Source: Stereocaulon alpinum (taxonomy: Eukaryota > Ascomycota > Lecanoromycetes > Lecanorales > Stereocaulaceae). Taken from it: a stretch of 64,000 nt of DNA. The stretch is from the NCBI GenBank assembly GCA_018257865.1, contig JAEUBA010000018.1:186001-250000 (forward strand), written 5' to 3'. Both the position numbers and the translations under genes were made by a program. The notes below the pieces were generated by a model. That model ran no database searches. It saw only the letters and a program-made list of their open reading frames with translations, and was not told where the DNA came from. Positions 22,100 to 34,214 of the stretch are shown here, piece after piece; position 1 is the first letter of the stretch; each line of letters opens with the position of its first letter.

Positions 22100-23900
22100 A
22101 AGAGGGACATAGCTCCAAGACTGATCTACAGGCAGACCACGGGTCACAGCCGCCAACCAGGGTTGACGGGTCTGTAAGCAAGGCGACCAAGACCGAGAGA
22201 CAGCGGCATCCCATGAACCAACATATAGGACCACCGCTTTCGGGGATGATGATCGTCATCGCGGCAATGTTATCACATCCTTATAAGCGCATTTGATGGG
22301 CTGTAAATAGCGTGGGGCGACCGGGGTGTGTTTTCTCAAAGAGGAATCATTCGAGAAGTCGGTCTAGAAGATATGGCTCCGACAGACGAGGGTGATTGGT
22401 AGAGATCACCGAGGCAAAAAAAGGCCCCCGTGAAGAAATGATGTAAGTGCGGCGAGATTGGCAGCGGTAGTCTACTAGCTTTCCCAGCTTACAGGCGCGC
22501 GTGGTGATTATCTTGTCATACATGCGCAGGAATTAGGAGTCTTGGATCTACAAATCTAACAGAGCCAACTGGTAAAAGCGGCACACCCAGGACAGCCTTC
22601 GCTCTTCACAGCCCGCCAATCAACGGCCGTACCCAGGCCACTAGACCTGCAACACCGTCTACCCCTGCTCATCCTGACTCAGGAGAAAGTGGGGTGATGG
22701 CTTAGAGGTCCACAAAGTCTCCGAGAAATAGTCTCAGAAAAGAATTTTTATCTGAAGTTGGCGCAGCCGATTGAGGATAAGGTAGCCAGTCGGACCGATG
22801 TTGTTGAAGAAGTTCTCGTGTCGCAAATAGAACAGGCCCTTTGCCGAAGGAGGACGCAGCCGGTGGTAGCTTATGCTTCTGACAAGTTACAACTAGAGCG
22901 AGTCGAGTCATTCGCCACCAGTGTTAGGCAACTACCCTTGGGGACCTTGATCGGTGATTAGCGCTGCTTTCTAAGTTTGCTCCAGAGAAGGCCAGAAATA
23001 ATAATCAAACTTTGGTTGCCGCCAGCGACCAGTGTCGCTAAGAGTAGAATCGGGAGCGATAGTGTCGCTGGGATCATGTCCAGTGCAGACCTTATGGTGA
23101 TCCAAGCAGTTGGGCCGAAGGGAGAACATGTGATTTGTTATGAGTTGGTGCTGGAGGTACGGCAGCTTAAGCGGTGATTTGCTCACTCTAAATTTCTTCT
23201 AGCGTCAAAGAAACCTTCTAGCTCCTTTCCAAATTCCTTCCACAGCCCGGACATCCCAAGCCAGGATCCCTAATCGCCGTTTCTCCACTATAATACTAGC
23301 CTGCTGCCCTTCTCCTCACATATTACATCGTCACCTGAGTCGCATTCGCATTTCACCACACATTCCTCTCCAGTACATACCACTTTCACTCGATTACCAA
23401 TCTTATATTGAGCGATTTCTTACACTTCACATCACCCTCCTTGCATATATCTCTTCATTCTCCCGCCTTACGGCAGGCTTTGCCAACAAATACACGCCAC
23501 CAACATTGCCTACCCTTTTACATCAGATCCTGATTCACCTTCTGCAGCCTTCCGCCTTTCCCGCCTGCCTATAACATCCTAAATTCCCGGCGAAAGAGGA
23601 GGACACAACCGATAACGGCACCTTGGGCTCCTCGCTGAATGTGATAAAACACGAGTCATCCAGACCAACGTTGCAAAATTGCCCATCCAAGTTTGAGCAG
23701 CAGGGAAGCGCGCAGGCATTCAATCACCGATGAGGCACTGTCTCCCTTGATCAAACACCTCGACAACTTCGAGGTATCACGGCATCGTGGCTCGTCCGGA
23801 CATACCCATATCATCTCGTCCGGGTCGAAGTCGTTCGCAGAAAAGGAGAGCGTCAAACCACGAACGCACAGGGTCCAGAATACGGGATTGGAAACGCGCC
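22100..23900. other. 1.8-kb intergenic region and RGS gene promoter
   Basis: No supported gene. The last ~650 bases are rich in C and T, as expected for a fungal promoter and leader. Two short in-frame stretches at 22758-22961 and 22977-23177 lack a usable ATG and family motifs. Confidence 0.5.
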
Positions 23901-24953
23901 ATGATCCGCCGGAAACCTGAGACAGCCCGACCATCGTATCTCTCTACACCTCCACCAGAAACTTCTCCTCGTTCCTCCGGCGTCGTCTCGGATTGGGACG
24001 CTGACGACGAAGAGACGATGTCAATGGACGACGTCAGGTCTTCACGGCCACCAAGCGTTGCTATCGATGACAGCAACGAAGGGCAATATTACCCAGAAAG
24101 ACCCACCCTCCCTGATGTCCTTTCCAACTCTGCACCGCCGCCATGGACACTCAGTGCGTTCACTGCCTACCTCTCTCAAAATCACTGTTTAGAAAATCTC
24201 GAGTTCACCATGGATGCTGAGCGATATCGGGAGAAATACGAGTCATTGACCAGAGGGTCGAGAAAACCAAGTCTTGAAGAAGCTCGATACACCAGAATGC
24301 TCTGGCAGCGCCTCATTGACGCCTACATAATACCAGACGGGCCTCGCGAAATCAACATTCCCAGTAATGTACGCGAAGAATTATTATCACTACCCAACAC
24401 GGCTACCCCACCAGGACCGGAGGAGCTGGAGAGCGCGGTCAAAATAATATACAATCTTATGGAGGAGTCTGTATTGATATCTTTCCTCAATGAGGTTCCA
24501 CCATCGGGTCTTCACAGCTCGAGTCACAGTCGACAGAAGTCATCCGGGCTGAAATCCCGAAGAAGAGGCGACTCCGACAGCTCGAATGAGAAAATTTCAG
24601 GTCGTAGCAAGTCCCGTAGGCGGACATCTCCTACATCCTCTCTCGACGTACCATACACAGGCGATCGATCCGACCCCACAGGACGTCTAACCCCAATGCC
24701 TGGCTATGCGAGAGGCAGCCGAGCACCGAGTCATACTTCAGGTGGAGATCCTGAATCGATGACGGATGACTCAAACAGTGCCTCAAGCCCAGGCCGAGAG
24801 CCCATGACACCACCCAACACACCTCCTTCAAGCGATTTCGGCGGGCACAGCCCTAGAAGTCGTAACGATAATACATGGAAGAAGATGTTGGGGTGGAAGA
24901 AGAAGTCGAGTAACGGAATGAGGGATAGTCGATTTCCAACTATTGAAGACTGA
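23901..24953 (+). CDS. RGS-domain protein (G-protein signalling regulator)
   Basis: The frame from ATG 23901 (MIRRKPETARPSYLS) to 24953 encodes 350 residues. It is open further 5' without an ATG, and a possible intron (23774-23840) could add an upstream exon, so the N-terminus is uncertain. Residues ~75-205 resemble an RGS fold: LPDVLSNSAPPPWTLSAF, AYLSQNHCLENLEFTMD, MLWQRLIDAYI, PREINIPSNVREELL and a closing helix AVKIIYNLMEESVLISFL. A Ser/Arg/Pro-rich tail ends in a basic KKMLGWKKKSS block. Known: RGS proteins speed GTP hydrolysis by G-alpha subunits and so switch off heterotrimeric G-protein signals; in fungi they affect growth and sporulation. The specific paralogue cannot be told. Confidence 0.85.
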   Translation: MIRRKPETARPSYLSTPPPETSPRSSGVVSDWDADDEETMSMDDVRSSRPPSVAIDDSNEGQYYPERPTLPDVLSNSAPPPWTLSAFTAYLSQNHCLENLEFTMDAERYREKYESLTRGSRKPSLEEARYTRMLWQRLIDAYIIPDGPREINIPSNVREELLSLPNTATPPGPEELESAVKIIYNLMEESVLISFLNEVPPSGLHSSSHSRQKSSGLKSRRRGDSDSSNEKISGRSKSRRRTSPTSSLDVPYTGDRSDPTGRLTPMPGYARGSRAPSHTSGGDPESMTDDSNSASSPGREPMTPPNTPPSSDFGGHSPRSRNDNTWKKMLGWKKKSSNGMRDSRFPTIED

Positions 24954-27900
24954 AACAACAATCTACAAATCTACCCACATCCCGCTCTCTCCCGCTCTCT
25001 CACTCCTCCGCAACACTGCCACCATCGACGACATTACCGCTACACTATTATAATTCAACTCCTTTCATGACCCGCTTTCGGCTTCATTCATAGCGTGATA
25101 GGTTCTCTTACGGCTTGCATTGCATAGCAAACAGCGAATGTGCAAAAGGCGTTAGAACGAGTCAAACCTCATGCATCAACGGCTGCAGATCTCTCGACGG
25201 GACACAATTTATGTCCTATGTTCCGCCATCGCGCTGGTCGCCTGTAACTTTGCATTGGGCATACACGCAGCATGGCATTGCATTAGCCTACGATATACCA
25301 TTTGGTTTTGCGCAGCGGTTCATTGTATATATTTCTCGACATACTTACCTCTCACGACCTGTTACGAAATATAGAAGTCTAAGATACCTCAATCTACTCA
25401 TTCCTCTCTCTCGCGCACTGCTTACATCTCCACTCTCGATAACTCACCGCTTTTCTGACATCATATATCTCCACTATGTCCGCTTACTTAGTACTTGTCT
25501 ACATAACTCCACATCTAATCTTCTCGTAATCTAATCCTCCAGATCCATGCTAGTCACTGCGGCTCGGAGAATTTCTCTAAGGTGCTTAGACTAAGCTCAA
25601 TCGGCGTCTACTCAACGCTCGCCTACTTCTCGTTGACACCTTTAGGGCAGCGAGCACCAGTCACGCCGTTGCATTGGTGCATCCCAAGGGGCGGGGTTGG
25701 AGGTCTGACCGTCGTGTGAAGCGTCTGGGTACCAGCAGATCAGCCGGTGGTGCGGGTTTTTGCTAGCAAGCTGCCGTTATCCCTCGGTCCCGAGACGTTG
25801 AGCATAAAAGTTATACAGGACCTCTAGGCAGTCTGAGCTTCCTTCAAGCTCGATGCTATTCGCACGTCAAATTCTTTCAGTAATGGATACTCTATGGGAT
25901 GCATTGGAACAAACCAAACCATCACGGTCTTCGCGACCCGGAGAATTGATCTAAGACTTTGTCGCTTGTACGGGTATTTTACTCGATCTGGACGACGGGT
26001 TCTTACGCGCGCCACTGGGTGTTGCTCATTGGCGAACAGGGACTTAAACGTTCCGTAGAGAATTGCGTTATCTCGGAAGGATCTTCGATGGAGATGGTGC
26101 CTGAGACGGTGATTCGCCTTACTGTTCCGGCAGGTTTTGGGTTGTGGATGTACCCTGCCGGCCGTGTAGGGCATTGTGGCGGTGTATTCTCCGAGACATT
26201 CGATATGTCTTACCATATGAGTTGGCACTCCTAGACCTTCGACGATGCTTGACGACGCAGTTTGGAGAGGTCCTGAGTGTACATATGTTGTTTCCATATG
26301 CTCTCAGACATCAAGGGTGATGGGAAGGGCTATGCCGTATTGTGATGAAGTGCATGCAACTGGTATATACCAGGAACATCCATGCTTTTAAGGCAGGCAG
26401 ACTTCAGGAAGCTGTTCGTCTGTCTGAGCGGCCAAGCCTGTCAACCGGCGATGGACCGCTGTCTTGCTAAAAGGCGCTCAGACGAGCTGTCTTAGAGACA
26501 CACAACCTTGAATGAAGTACCTAACGGATGTTGCCTTGAATGCCCTTCATGCGGATGAAATCTATGCAACCCCCATATGCCCAGTACCCTGTGATTAGTT
26601 GCTATATCCACAAGGTAAGCCTTTTCGAGGCAATGGAACCTAGCTATCACGGTCAGATACTTTCAAGAGTCATCTGACACTGTGCATCCTATTCAACGAT
26701 CGACGGGGCCCGAGTTGCTGATGTGGGCCTGGACACTTTTCCCCAAGAAACCGTTGCTATGCCCTAGTCCAAAGCCGCACAGAATGCCTTCTGCTCCACG
26801 ACTAGACACTTCATCGGCCCAGTCACTTAAACAATCTCGAGTCAACAAGCATACTGATGCATCTCAGGCGCAGAACAGACCAATGCAAGCTCAATCACTT
26901 GGCATACTAACGCATGTCTGATTTATTGCTCCCATGACTAGCGAACTTCTTGGTTTACATACTGGCAAGACTGGCATGCTTTCTACCCGGCCATTTCCCA
27001 CGCCAACGTGTTGGCCACTCCCATTTTAGCGAGAACCGCACACTCCCAGCTCTGATTTTCCCATGGTCAGGAAAGTAGTAGCTCAAGCTTCCTAAATTCG
27101 ACAAATACCCCCCACATCTCAGCTTGAATGGGGTTACACCCAGCGCTTCCTTCACGCAAACCGCCCCAATGTCAGCACAATTCCTGCTCGTCACTAACAC
27201 ACTTGCTCCAATCTACTTCAACGCCACACTCTCCTCCAAAACCGTCATCGTGTAAATCTGATATGACAAAAAGTCTCAGCCTCGACTTTCGCATCAACTA
27301 CATCATATGCCAAAGTTCGAGCATGGACCATGGACGAATTGCCTTCAGCCATTAATTCGTCTGCTACAAATAACGACGTTGCACATGGTTATATCTGGCT
27401 GCAACCACGCCTCACATACTCTACAATCGCCTTCAAACCTACACTGTCGTATCAGGCATACCAACATCAAGACTAACACCATATACAGAGATACCCAGCT
27501 ACATCAAGAAATCTCACTTTCGCTATACAAGCAAACTCAGCGCATGCTCTGCACTGCTCTCGATAAAACAAAAGCAGACACTAAACAAACTCGTACCTCG
27601 CCCACACCACACCACACACCCGAATCCCAAACAAAAACAAAAACATCACCACTAAAACCAACAACTCCACAATCTCCGTATCAAGCTTCAACGCTCCCAA
27701 CTACTCCAGCCGCCGGATAATTGAGGTACATATAGAGGTCCTAGTACTCAATCCATCAGACCTTCGTATCGTTCAAGCTTATCCCAATACTCGAGGCCAT
27801 CCCATCACAGCATAGTATATCTAAATTAATCATCTCTATCTCGTGAAGGAAGTTATTGGTATGATCAGAGTAATATCCCCATACCCAAATCAAGTAAAAG

Positions 27901-29207
27901 CATCCCGACCCACGACCTAGCTCCCCTAAAAACCAGGACCCACCCATACACCTATCCTCTTACTCACGCCTCCCTACCTCTCCGTCTCTCCATCCCCCCC
28001 CCCTTTCCCCCTTTCCTTCCCAAAATACTCTCCCCCTCACCCTGTCCACTCACCAACTCACCGACATTCCCAACTCCCCAATCCGTTGCTGTTTTATCTC
28101 TTCAATCGATGACTCGATAACTTGATAATAAAGGCGCTCGAGGCGGAATACCCCCTACCCCTCCCTTCCCATCCATTCATTCCCCATGCTCCCTTCTTCC
28201 CCTTTAGCCACTACCTCCCTAGATCCCCGCCGTCATGGCTTCCTCTTCCTCTTCCATCCTATCTCGGTAATACCTATGGTTTTCGTGGGGCTGTAGGTAG
28301 TAGCTGATATGGGCTGGGTTAGATTGTTAGATTGTTAGATTGATTTAGTCCTGGGTTCTGGTTCCGGATTGTGATGTTCTTTTTGGGGGAGGGAGGAGGG
28401 CGGGGGAAGGTGGGTTTGGGTAGGTTTGGGTTAGGGTGAGGTTGGTTGGGTTGGGTGGGAGGCGGAAGTTTGTGGGTGGGAGGTGTGGTAAGGTGAGTAG
28501 GTGTGGTGGTAGAGGGATATATTGTATGTTGTGGGTTAAGGTGGTGTTTGTATGTATATGGGAGTTTGTGGGGTGAGAGGGTCGTGGGATAAGGGGCTTT
28601 GGTGATAGGGATGTGATGTGATGTGGGGCTGGCGAAGGAAGTGGAATGGTGTTTACCGGTTGGGTTTTCGTTAGGTAGTTTTGCTGATGATTCGATATTC
28701 TGATTCTGCTAGGTGTAAATCTTAAATAGGAGACAATGCAACAGGTAATTACCAGCCGATTATCTGCCCTGTCTGGAGAAGCGTTTATGGACTGTTCGTG
28801 TCGGTGTGCTGTTTGACGAGGCTGTGATGTACTATTGAGGTAAGTGTGCAATGGAATGGTCTAGTGACGGAAAGTGCCGTGTCAAGCTGCGAGGCTATCT
28901 AGAGAGCTCCCATAAGGAGTGGGTACAGCACGTTTGGAGAATAGTGGGTGCTTTTGTTGGGATATGGGGACCTCCATCCAATATTTCTAGCGTGAGATTC
29001 ATTCTTTGAAATAGCCATAACGAAGAAGCGTCTGCATATAAGATCAAATCGTTCATGTCCATCAAGCTCTTTCTTTTCTCCTTGACTCCAGGCATTCCAC
29101 GACTGTGTTCTGTATATCTCAAGCCCATCTCCATCGTCGACATTCCACACACCTGGACCAGCGAAGTCAATGATCGTGACTTTCTAACCTGCTGGTTGTG
29201 GACTCAT
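24954..29207. other. 4.25-kb tail-to-tail intergenic region with C-rich and G-rich blocks
   Basis: It separates the RGS gene (+) from the NLR gene (-). No coding region could be supported; two overlapping opposite-strand frames near 25824-26297 were considered and left out. From about 27600 to 28260 the + strand is strongly C-rich (including a 12-base C run near 27990), then from about 28320 to 28650 it is strongly G-rich. Confidence 0.5.
28318..28342. repeat. three copies of TTAGATTG
   Basis: An 8-base unit repeats head to tail three times at the point where the C-rich block changes to the G-rich block. Confidence 0.85.
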
Positions 29208-32200
29208 TCACTCCAATCTTGCTCCTTTCTTGCGTAATAGCTGCATGACGTCCTTGTGATACGTGTCGGCATAATATCCTCTAGAATCATTCGCTGTCTT
29301 GAGCGCTCTGTTGTAGATCTCGAGTGGAATGTCAAACGTAGCCCCTTTTTCAAGTAGTAGCTGAGCAGCAGTGTTACCTGGGTAAAACCAATGGTTGGCG
29401 TTACAGGCTTTGTTCAACGCAACATCATAGACTCCTCTAGGTAGCTCAACATCGGTCGCCTTTTCCAAGAGCAACTGGACCACATCCTCACTACCTTTGC
29501 AAGAGGCCCGATAAAGAGCATTACGTTGTTGACCATCCTGTAACGTCAAATCTGCGCCGTGGTCGAGGAGGAACTTCACGATCGCCTTGTCCCCAGTGCG
29601 GGAAGCTTCATGAAGTGCGGTACATCCATTTCTGTCCCGTGAATTGATATCTGCTCCCTTTTCCAGTAATAACATGACGACGTCTTTGAATCTGGCTGCG
29701 GAAGCTCTATGAAGTGCAGTCTGTCCACAATAGTCCTCCTGATGTAGGTCTGCTCCCTTTTCGAGGAGCAGTTGAACGCTGGCTGAGAACCCGGCTGCGG
29801 AAGCTTTATGAAGTGCAGTCCGTAGATTACGGTCCTTTATATGTAGGTCTGCTCCGTTTTTGAGGAGCAGTTGAACGATGGCTGAGAACCCGGCTGCGGA
29901 AGCTGCATGAAGTGCTGTGTCACCGACATCATCATAATACGCATTAACATTAGCTTCATGTTCTATGAGCAGCTGGACGATATCCTGATGACCATGACTG
30001 GAAGCTTCTAAGAGGGGCCTGTGGGGATTCTTAGTTTTGATATCAACAAATGCTCCTTCCTCAAGAAGTAGCCGGATAATGTCAGTGTGTCCTCTCGCGC
30101 AAGCCAGAGACAAAGCACTGCCTTCTTCTCCGTCTTCCGCATTGATATCCGCGCCCTCCTCTAACAATAGCTGTATTATCGGAATATTTTCATGCTTCAT
30201 AGCAGCTCTAAGCGCTGCGTCCGTACCTGGTGATACTTCTTTTCTGATGGATTCTAGAAATTGCTTCTCCAGGCCGAATTTGCGCCACAACTCTAAGATC
30301 AGCTTGATAGTTGATTCATGCCAGTATCGAGCAGCCGATACGAGCGCCTGGCGTATAACCTTTCCCCAGTATCTGGTCGAATTACCCTCCGAAATCGCGA
30401 ATCTACCCCATTGCTCCATCATAGTCTCAAAGATCGCTCGCAAGATATCGTCGCCACCAATGGAAGCGGCCTTTTCGATCCCTAATTGATAGTGCCAGAA
30501 TCCGTTCCGACGGTTTTGGGGTGTGAGGTCGATTGCATGATGGTTCAATAGTAACCTCGCTGCTTCAAGTTTGCCATGCTTTAGCGCTAGAATGAGCGGA
30601 GTGTTGGCTTCTCTATCTAGGGCGTTGACGTTGACATCTGTATTTAGGATCCGATTTATGAGATCCCTATTGTCGCTCGCAATTGCCTCGTGGAGTGCGG
30701 TGGTTCCTTTGTTATCCTTGTGATTTACCTCCTCTGCATATCCTAACAGCTCCACCAACACTATGGCGGCCGTTACACTTCTGCGTTTAACGGCTCTCAG
30801 AACGAAGCCAGTCTCCGAGCTAGCACGCGACGATAGCTCACCGCAGATTTCACGAACAGCTACGGCGTCATCTCGATCAATGGCATCCTTGAGAGCCCCA
30901 CTGTTCGAAACTCTTCGGACATTTGGGAACGTCAGTTCGTCGGGGTATACAGAATGGCAAAGGCAGATATGTCTGGTGAGTTCGCTACCAGTCGGGAAGC
31001 CGAGCTCTGAATAATCACACCCTTCATGCGTGCATTTGTGTGCTCTCTCGTGCCTTTTGACGTGCTCATCTCGACCTTGTCGGTTGGCAAAGCCTTGATA
31101 GAATCGATTACAATATATTAGGGGACATTTGTAGAGTGATTCGCCATAAGCTTCGGTGACGAGGGGTGTTGCTTGCAGTTCTTTGGGGGATAGTCCTTCC
31201 AGCGCAGCTCGAACTTTGACGAGTCGAAGCAGTAGATACGGCTTCAAATCTACGACATAAGCACCGTGTCAATAGTTGATGCGGTGTAGACACGATCAAG
31301 GATGACTTTACCTCGCATGTCTTCGTTGCAGTGGATAGTATCTACTGAGTCATAGAGGCTTCGGAGAGCTTCTAGTTGTTTCGCGAAGCTTAGATTATCA
31401 TGATCTGTCATGTCACTGTCCGAGACGGAGACATGTTCCGTATGCTCATCGATGTGATTCGAATATAGGTGTGCAACAGAGTCTCGCATGCTTGAGATCC
31501 CCTCACAAATCCCTGAACTGCTATATTTCTCTAGGGAGTCCACATGGCGGATCCAGTTGAATGTGGCATACTCCTGGAAGGCATAGTCTCCTCTACGGAC
31601 AGCATCTTCGATGCCAGAATCACTAAGGAAAGGATCGAAACATTGGAACGTAAGGTAGGACGTGCATAGCCGTGCTAATCTCAACTCGGCTACACGAGGA
31701 TCAACATAATGCTCGCTATAGTACTGGAGAAGATACCTAAATCCTATCAGCTCTGCTAACGAGATAGAACCTCATGATGCCTACTCCCGAGCTGTTGGAT
31801 GGATGAAGTTCACACTGTTATCAGCATGAACTTCCACCATGGGACCTAAACGCTCCGCAATGGGTATCGTTGATCTTCGCTTTATGAGGTCGATACTCTT
31901 GTCCTCCAGGCGGATAGAAAGGGCTGCTTGAATTTCATGGACTTTTATGGGCCTTTTGATCATCGTGAGAACATCTAATCCGAGTTTTGAAATTTCCCGT
32001 CGCCTTGTCGAATGTTGGCTCTTCTGCATTCGGAACGGAATACGTCCATAACTGTAGCGTTCAGTGTGTGTCCCTTAGGGCGTCTAACACCTAGACTTAC
32101 GCTTGATTGATGCCCTTAGGCAATATCTCGCTTCTCAGCTCCTCTTCTAGATCCTCATGGCAAATTTGATCTAAAAGGTTATCCATAGTAAGCCGAGCTA

Positions 32201-33931
32201 GGAGAAACATACCTGAGCGCAGGTTTCAGTCGAGGTAATTAGCTGACGGTGGTGCCCACATACCATGTGCGCGCATTGTGATTTCCGTTACGATGTGCTT
32301 CTGGCGCTCGGCAGGAAGATCAAACCTCTTGCCCAGCGCCCCAACTTGCACACGGATGTAGCTGTTGATGTCCTTTTTGAGGTGGAAAGGCCTAATCTCG
32401 AGTCTGTTCGCTGACTCCAGAGACTTTCCTATGTCCCTCTCCTCGCGACTTGCTAAGAAGATTTGCACGTTTACTTTTGCTTTAGGCGCGCCTAGAAGGC
32501 GGTCGAACATGGCTAATATCCTGCTTCTTTCAAGCTCTTCGCACTCGTCCAAACCATCAATCCCAATAAACAGCTGGCTATGGTGCAAAACAAGGTCACT
32601 CAGAATCTCCGTACAAGTGACCATTGAGCTGAGACTTCGTTCAACACTATTCAGTGCCTTGTCGTAGAGATAATGAGTACAAGCTGGGTTCAATTCCAAT
32701 ATCTGGGTGATCAGAGATCGGGCAACGTCAACGAAGTTATCCCGTACAGGGTCTTTCTCTTTGCAGTAGAAATAGATGACTTGGGCGTTGGGATAGTTTG
32801 TCTTTATGTGGTCGGTAATCGAGCTAAATAAGATTGTTTTCCCTGTAAAGCAATGGTAAGCATATCAGCATCCTGTATTGCACTGTGAGACCCACCTGCT
32901 CCAGGAATACCACACAGCCAAAGAATGGGACTGCTTGGATCATCCTTGCGCAGCCACTCACTCATCTGAATTGTGTCAAATATCCAACGAGTGGTATCTG
33001 GGTACTTTTGACGCGTATCTTGGAACTCCGCATGCAGAAAACCGCAAGGAGTGTGCGAAAGCCAACTGACTACGGCCAGTCTTTGATGCTGTTCATGTCT
33101 TTCCCTCTGAGCACTGCACTCTTGAGTAAGGAGCAATCTAGCGTCCTGTGCCTCTTGGAAGTGAGTGACACTGGCACTCTGGATAAGAAGCTCTTTAGAT
33201 CTTTGAAGGTTCTTTGCCACGTCCCCGAAAAGGTCGTTGAACGTCCGGAAAGTAGTCTTGAAAGCTATGGTCCATGCTAAACCAAATCAGCAACAAATCA
33301 TGTTCTCAAGCGGGAAAGTACCCACTTGACTGCTTGAAAAATACAACTGCGCGTTGATGGAAACTCAGGATGTCTTCGTAAACATTAGCTAAGATCTGCT
33401 GGACGTAGTCTTGCCGATGAGAGGAGAAGAGATTGTCAACTGCCGAAAAGACTGGCAACGACTCCCCGATCCTTGCATAGGCGTCCAGGAGCCAATCGAA
33501 TGCCTCTGCCAGCCGCGAGGCAATCTATCATGTCACCGTTTGTTAGCGATACCCACTTCTCAAAGACCACACCAGATTCATCCTACTTGAAGACATAGTT
33601 TTATGGGTCCCTTTGATCCAGAAGAGGTCAGTCGGGAATTGGGTATCCTAGCCAGGGAGGGACGATCACGCACCCATATAAATGCAAGAAAATCGGATTT
33701 GGCATTGACGAATTGTTCAATGACAAGCGCGTATTGCTGCAAGGTAACCAGGAAAGGCTTGATCTTGGTCAGATTCCGATACCCTCGTCGTTGAGCTTGT
33801 TCTTGTTGGATGTCTTTCACGGCAGTTTTGAGGTCTTCAAACGTTGTTAACGCAAATGCCTCCTCGTCCGTTGTCGAGAGGCGCTTTTTGAACGTCGTTA
33901 GGCTTTGGTGGAAAGCAGGTGTGGCGGCCAT
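29208..33931 (-). CDS. NLR-like STAND protein: DUF7708-like, NACHT, C2H2 zinc fingers, ankyrin repeats
   Basis: Nine exons join without a frame break: 33931-33674, 33610-33587, 33524-33326, 33276-32896, 32842-32264, 32212-32101, 32051-31785, 31736-31312 and 31249-29208, giving 1428 residues. Introns are 48-63 nt; the third donor could lie 6 bases away. Residues 1-160 resemble the N-terminal domain found before fungal NACHT modules (FLAFIWGPIKLCLQIASRLAEAFDWLLDAY). Walker A is GIPGAGKT (~283-290) and Walker B LFIGIDGLDECE (~378-389). Two C2H2-like fingers span ~790-847. Ankyrin repeats run from ~890 to the C-terminus. Known: fungal NLR-like proteins with this plan are linked to non-self recognition and programmed cell death; ligand and output here are unknown. 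The gene looks intact, with the ATP-binding residues present. Confidence 0.92.
29602..29998. repeat. 99-bp ankyrin-coding repeats of high DNA similarity
   Basis: The element GAAGCTnnATGAAGTGC recurs at 29602, 29701, 29800 and 29899, an exact 99-base (33-codon) spacing. Bases 29761-29820 and 29860-29919 differ at only about seven of 60 positions. Confidence 0.85.
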
Positions 33932-34214
33932 CCTGACTCCGATCCCGCCATTAACAAAGACCACAACCGTTACCTTGGAGAAGACAGCAGCCGGAGCCAG
34001 ACCCTTATAGCTCTTGTGACAATCATTGACTAGCACGAAGCTCTTCTAATGAGCGAGATGCCTTGCGCCCCATGGCTGCCTGGTGTGCAAGGCTGTGTCA
34101 TCAGCTGACTGCATGATGCCCACCCAATGACGGCTAGCTAAATCAACTGTCAACTATGCATTCAAGACCAGGGCTTCCGGGGCTTAGAGCGCAATCCAGG
34201 ACTTCGCTCTGTTT
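33932..34214. promoter_or_regulatory. short bidirectional promoter between the NLR and SNF2 genes
   Basis: Only 283 bases separate the two divergent ATGs, so the genes must share upstream sequence. No specific site was recognised. Confidence 0.6.

Noticed and set aside
22758..23177. Two same-frame open stretches separated by one stop
   Set aside because: They begin with non-ATG codons, have no splice sites that remove the stop and show no family resemblance.
25824..26297. 157-codon frame on the - strand overlapping a 91-codon frame on the + strand (25959-26234)
   Set aside because: Neither product resembles a known family or shows exon-like boundaries, and they cannot both be real. Left as unsupported.
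28400..28460. GGGTTAGGG-like sequence
   Set aside because: A single match within a generally G-rich block; no tandem TTAGGG array.
28895..29170. Two overlapping - strand frames just after the NLR stop; one reads somewhat protein-like (VDDGDGLEIYRTQSWNAW)
   Set aside because: No ATG, no splice link to the NLR and no family I recognise. It may be a gene remnant, but the evidence is too thin.
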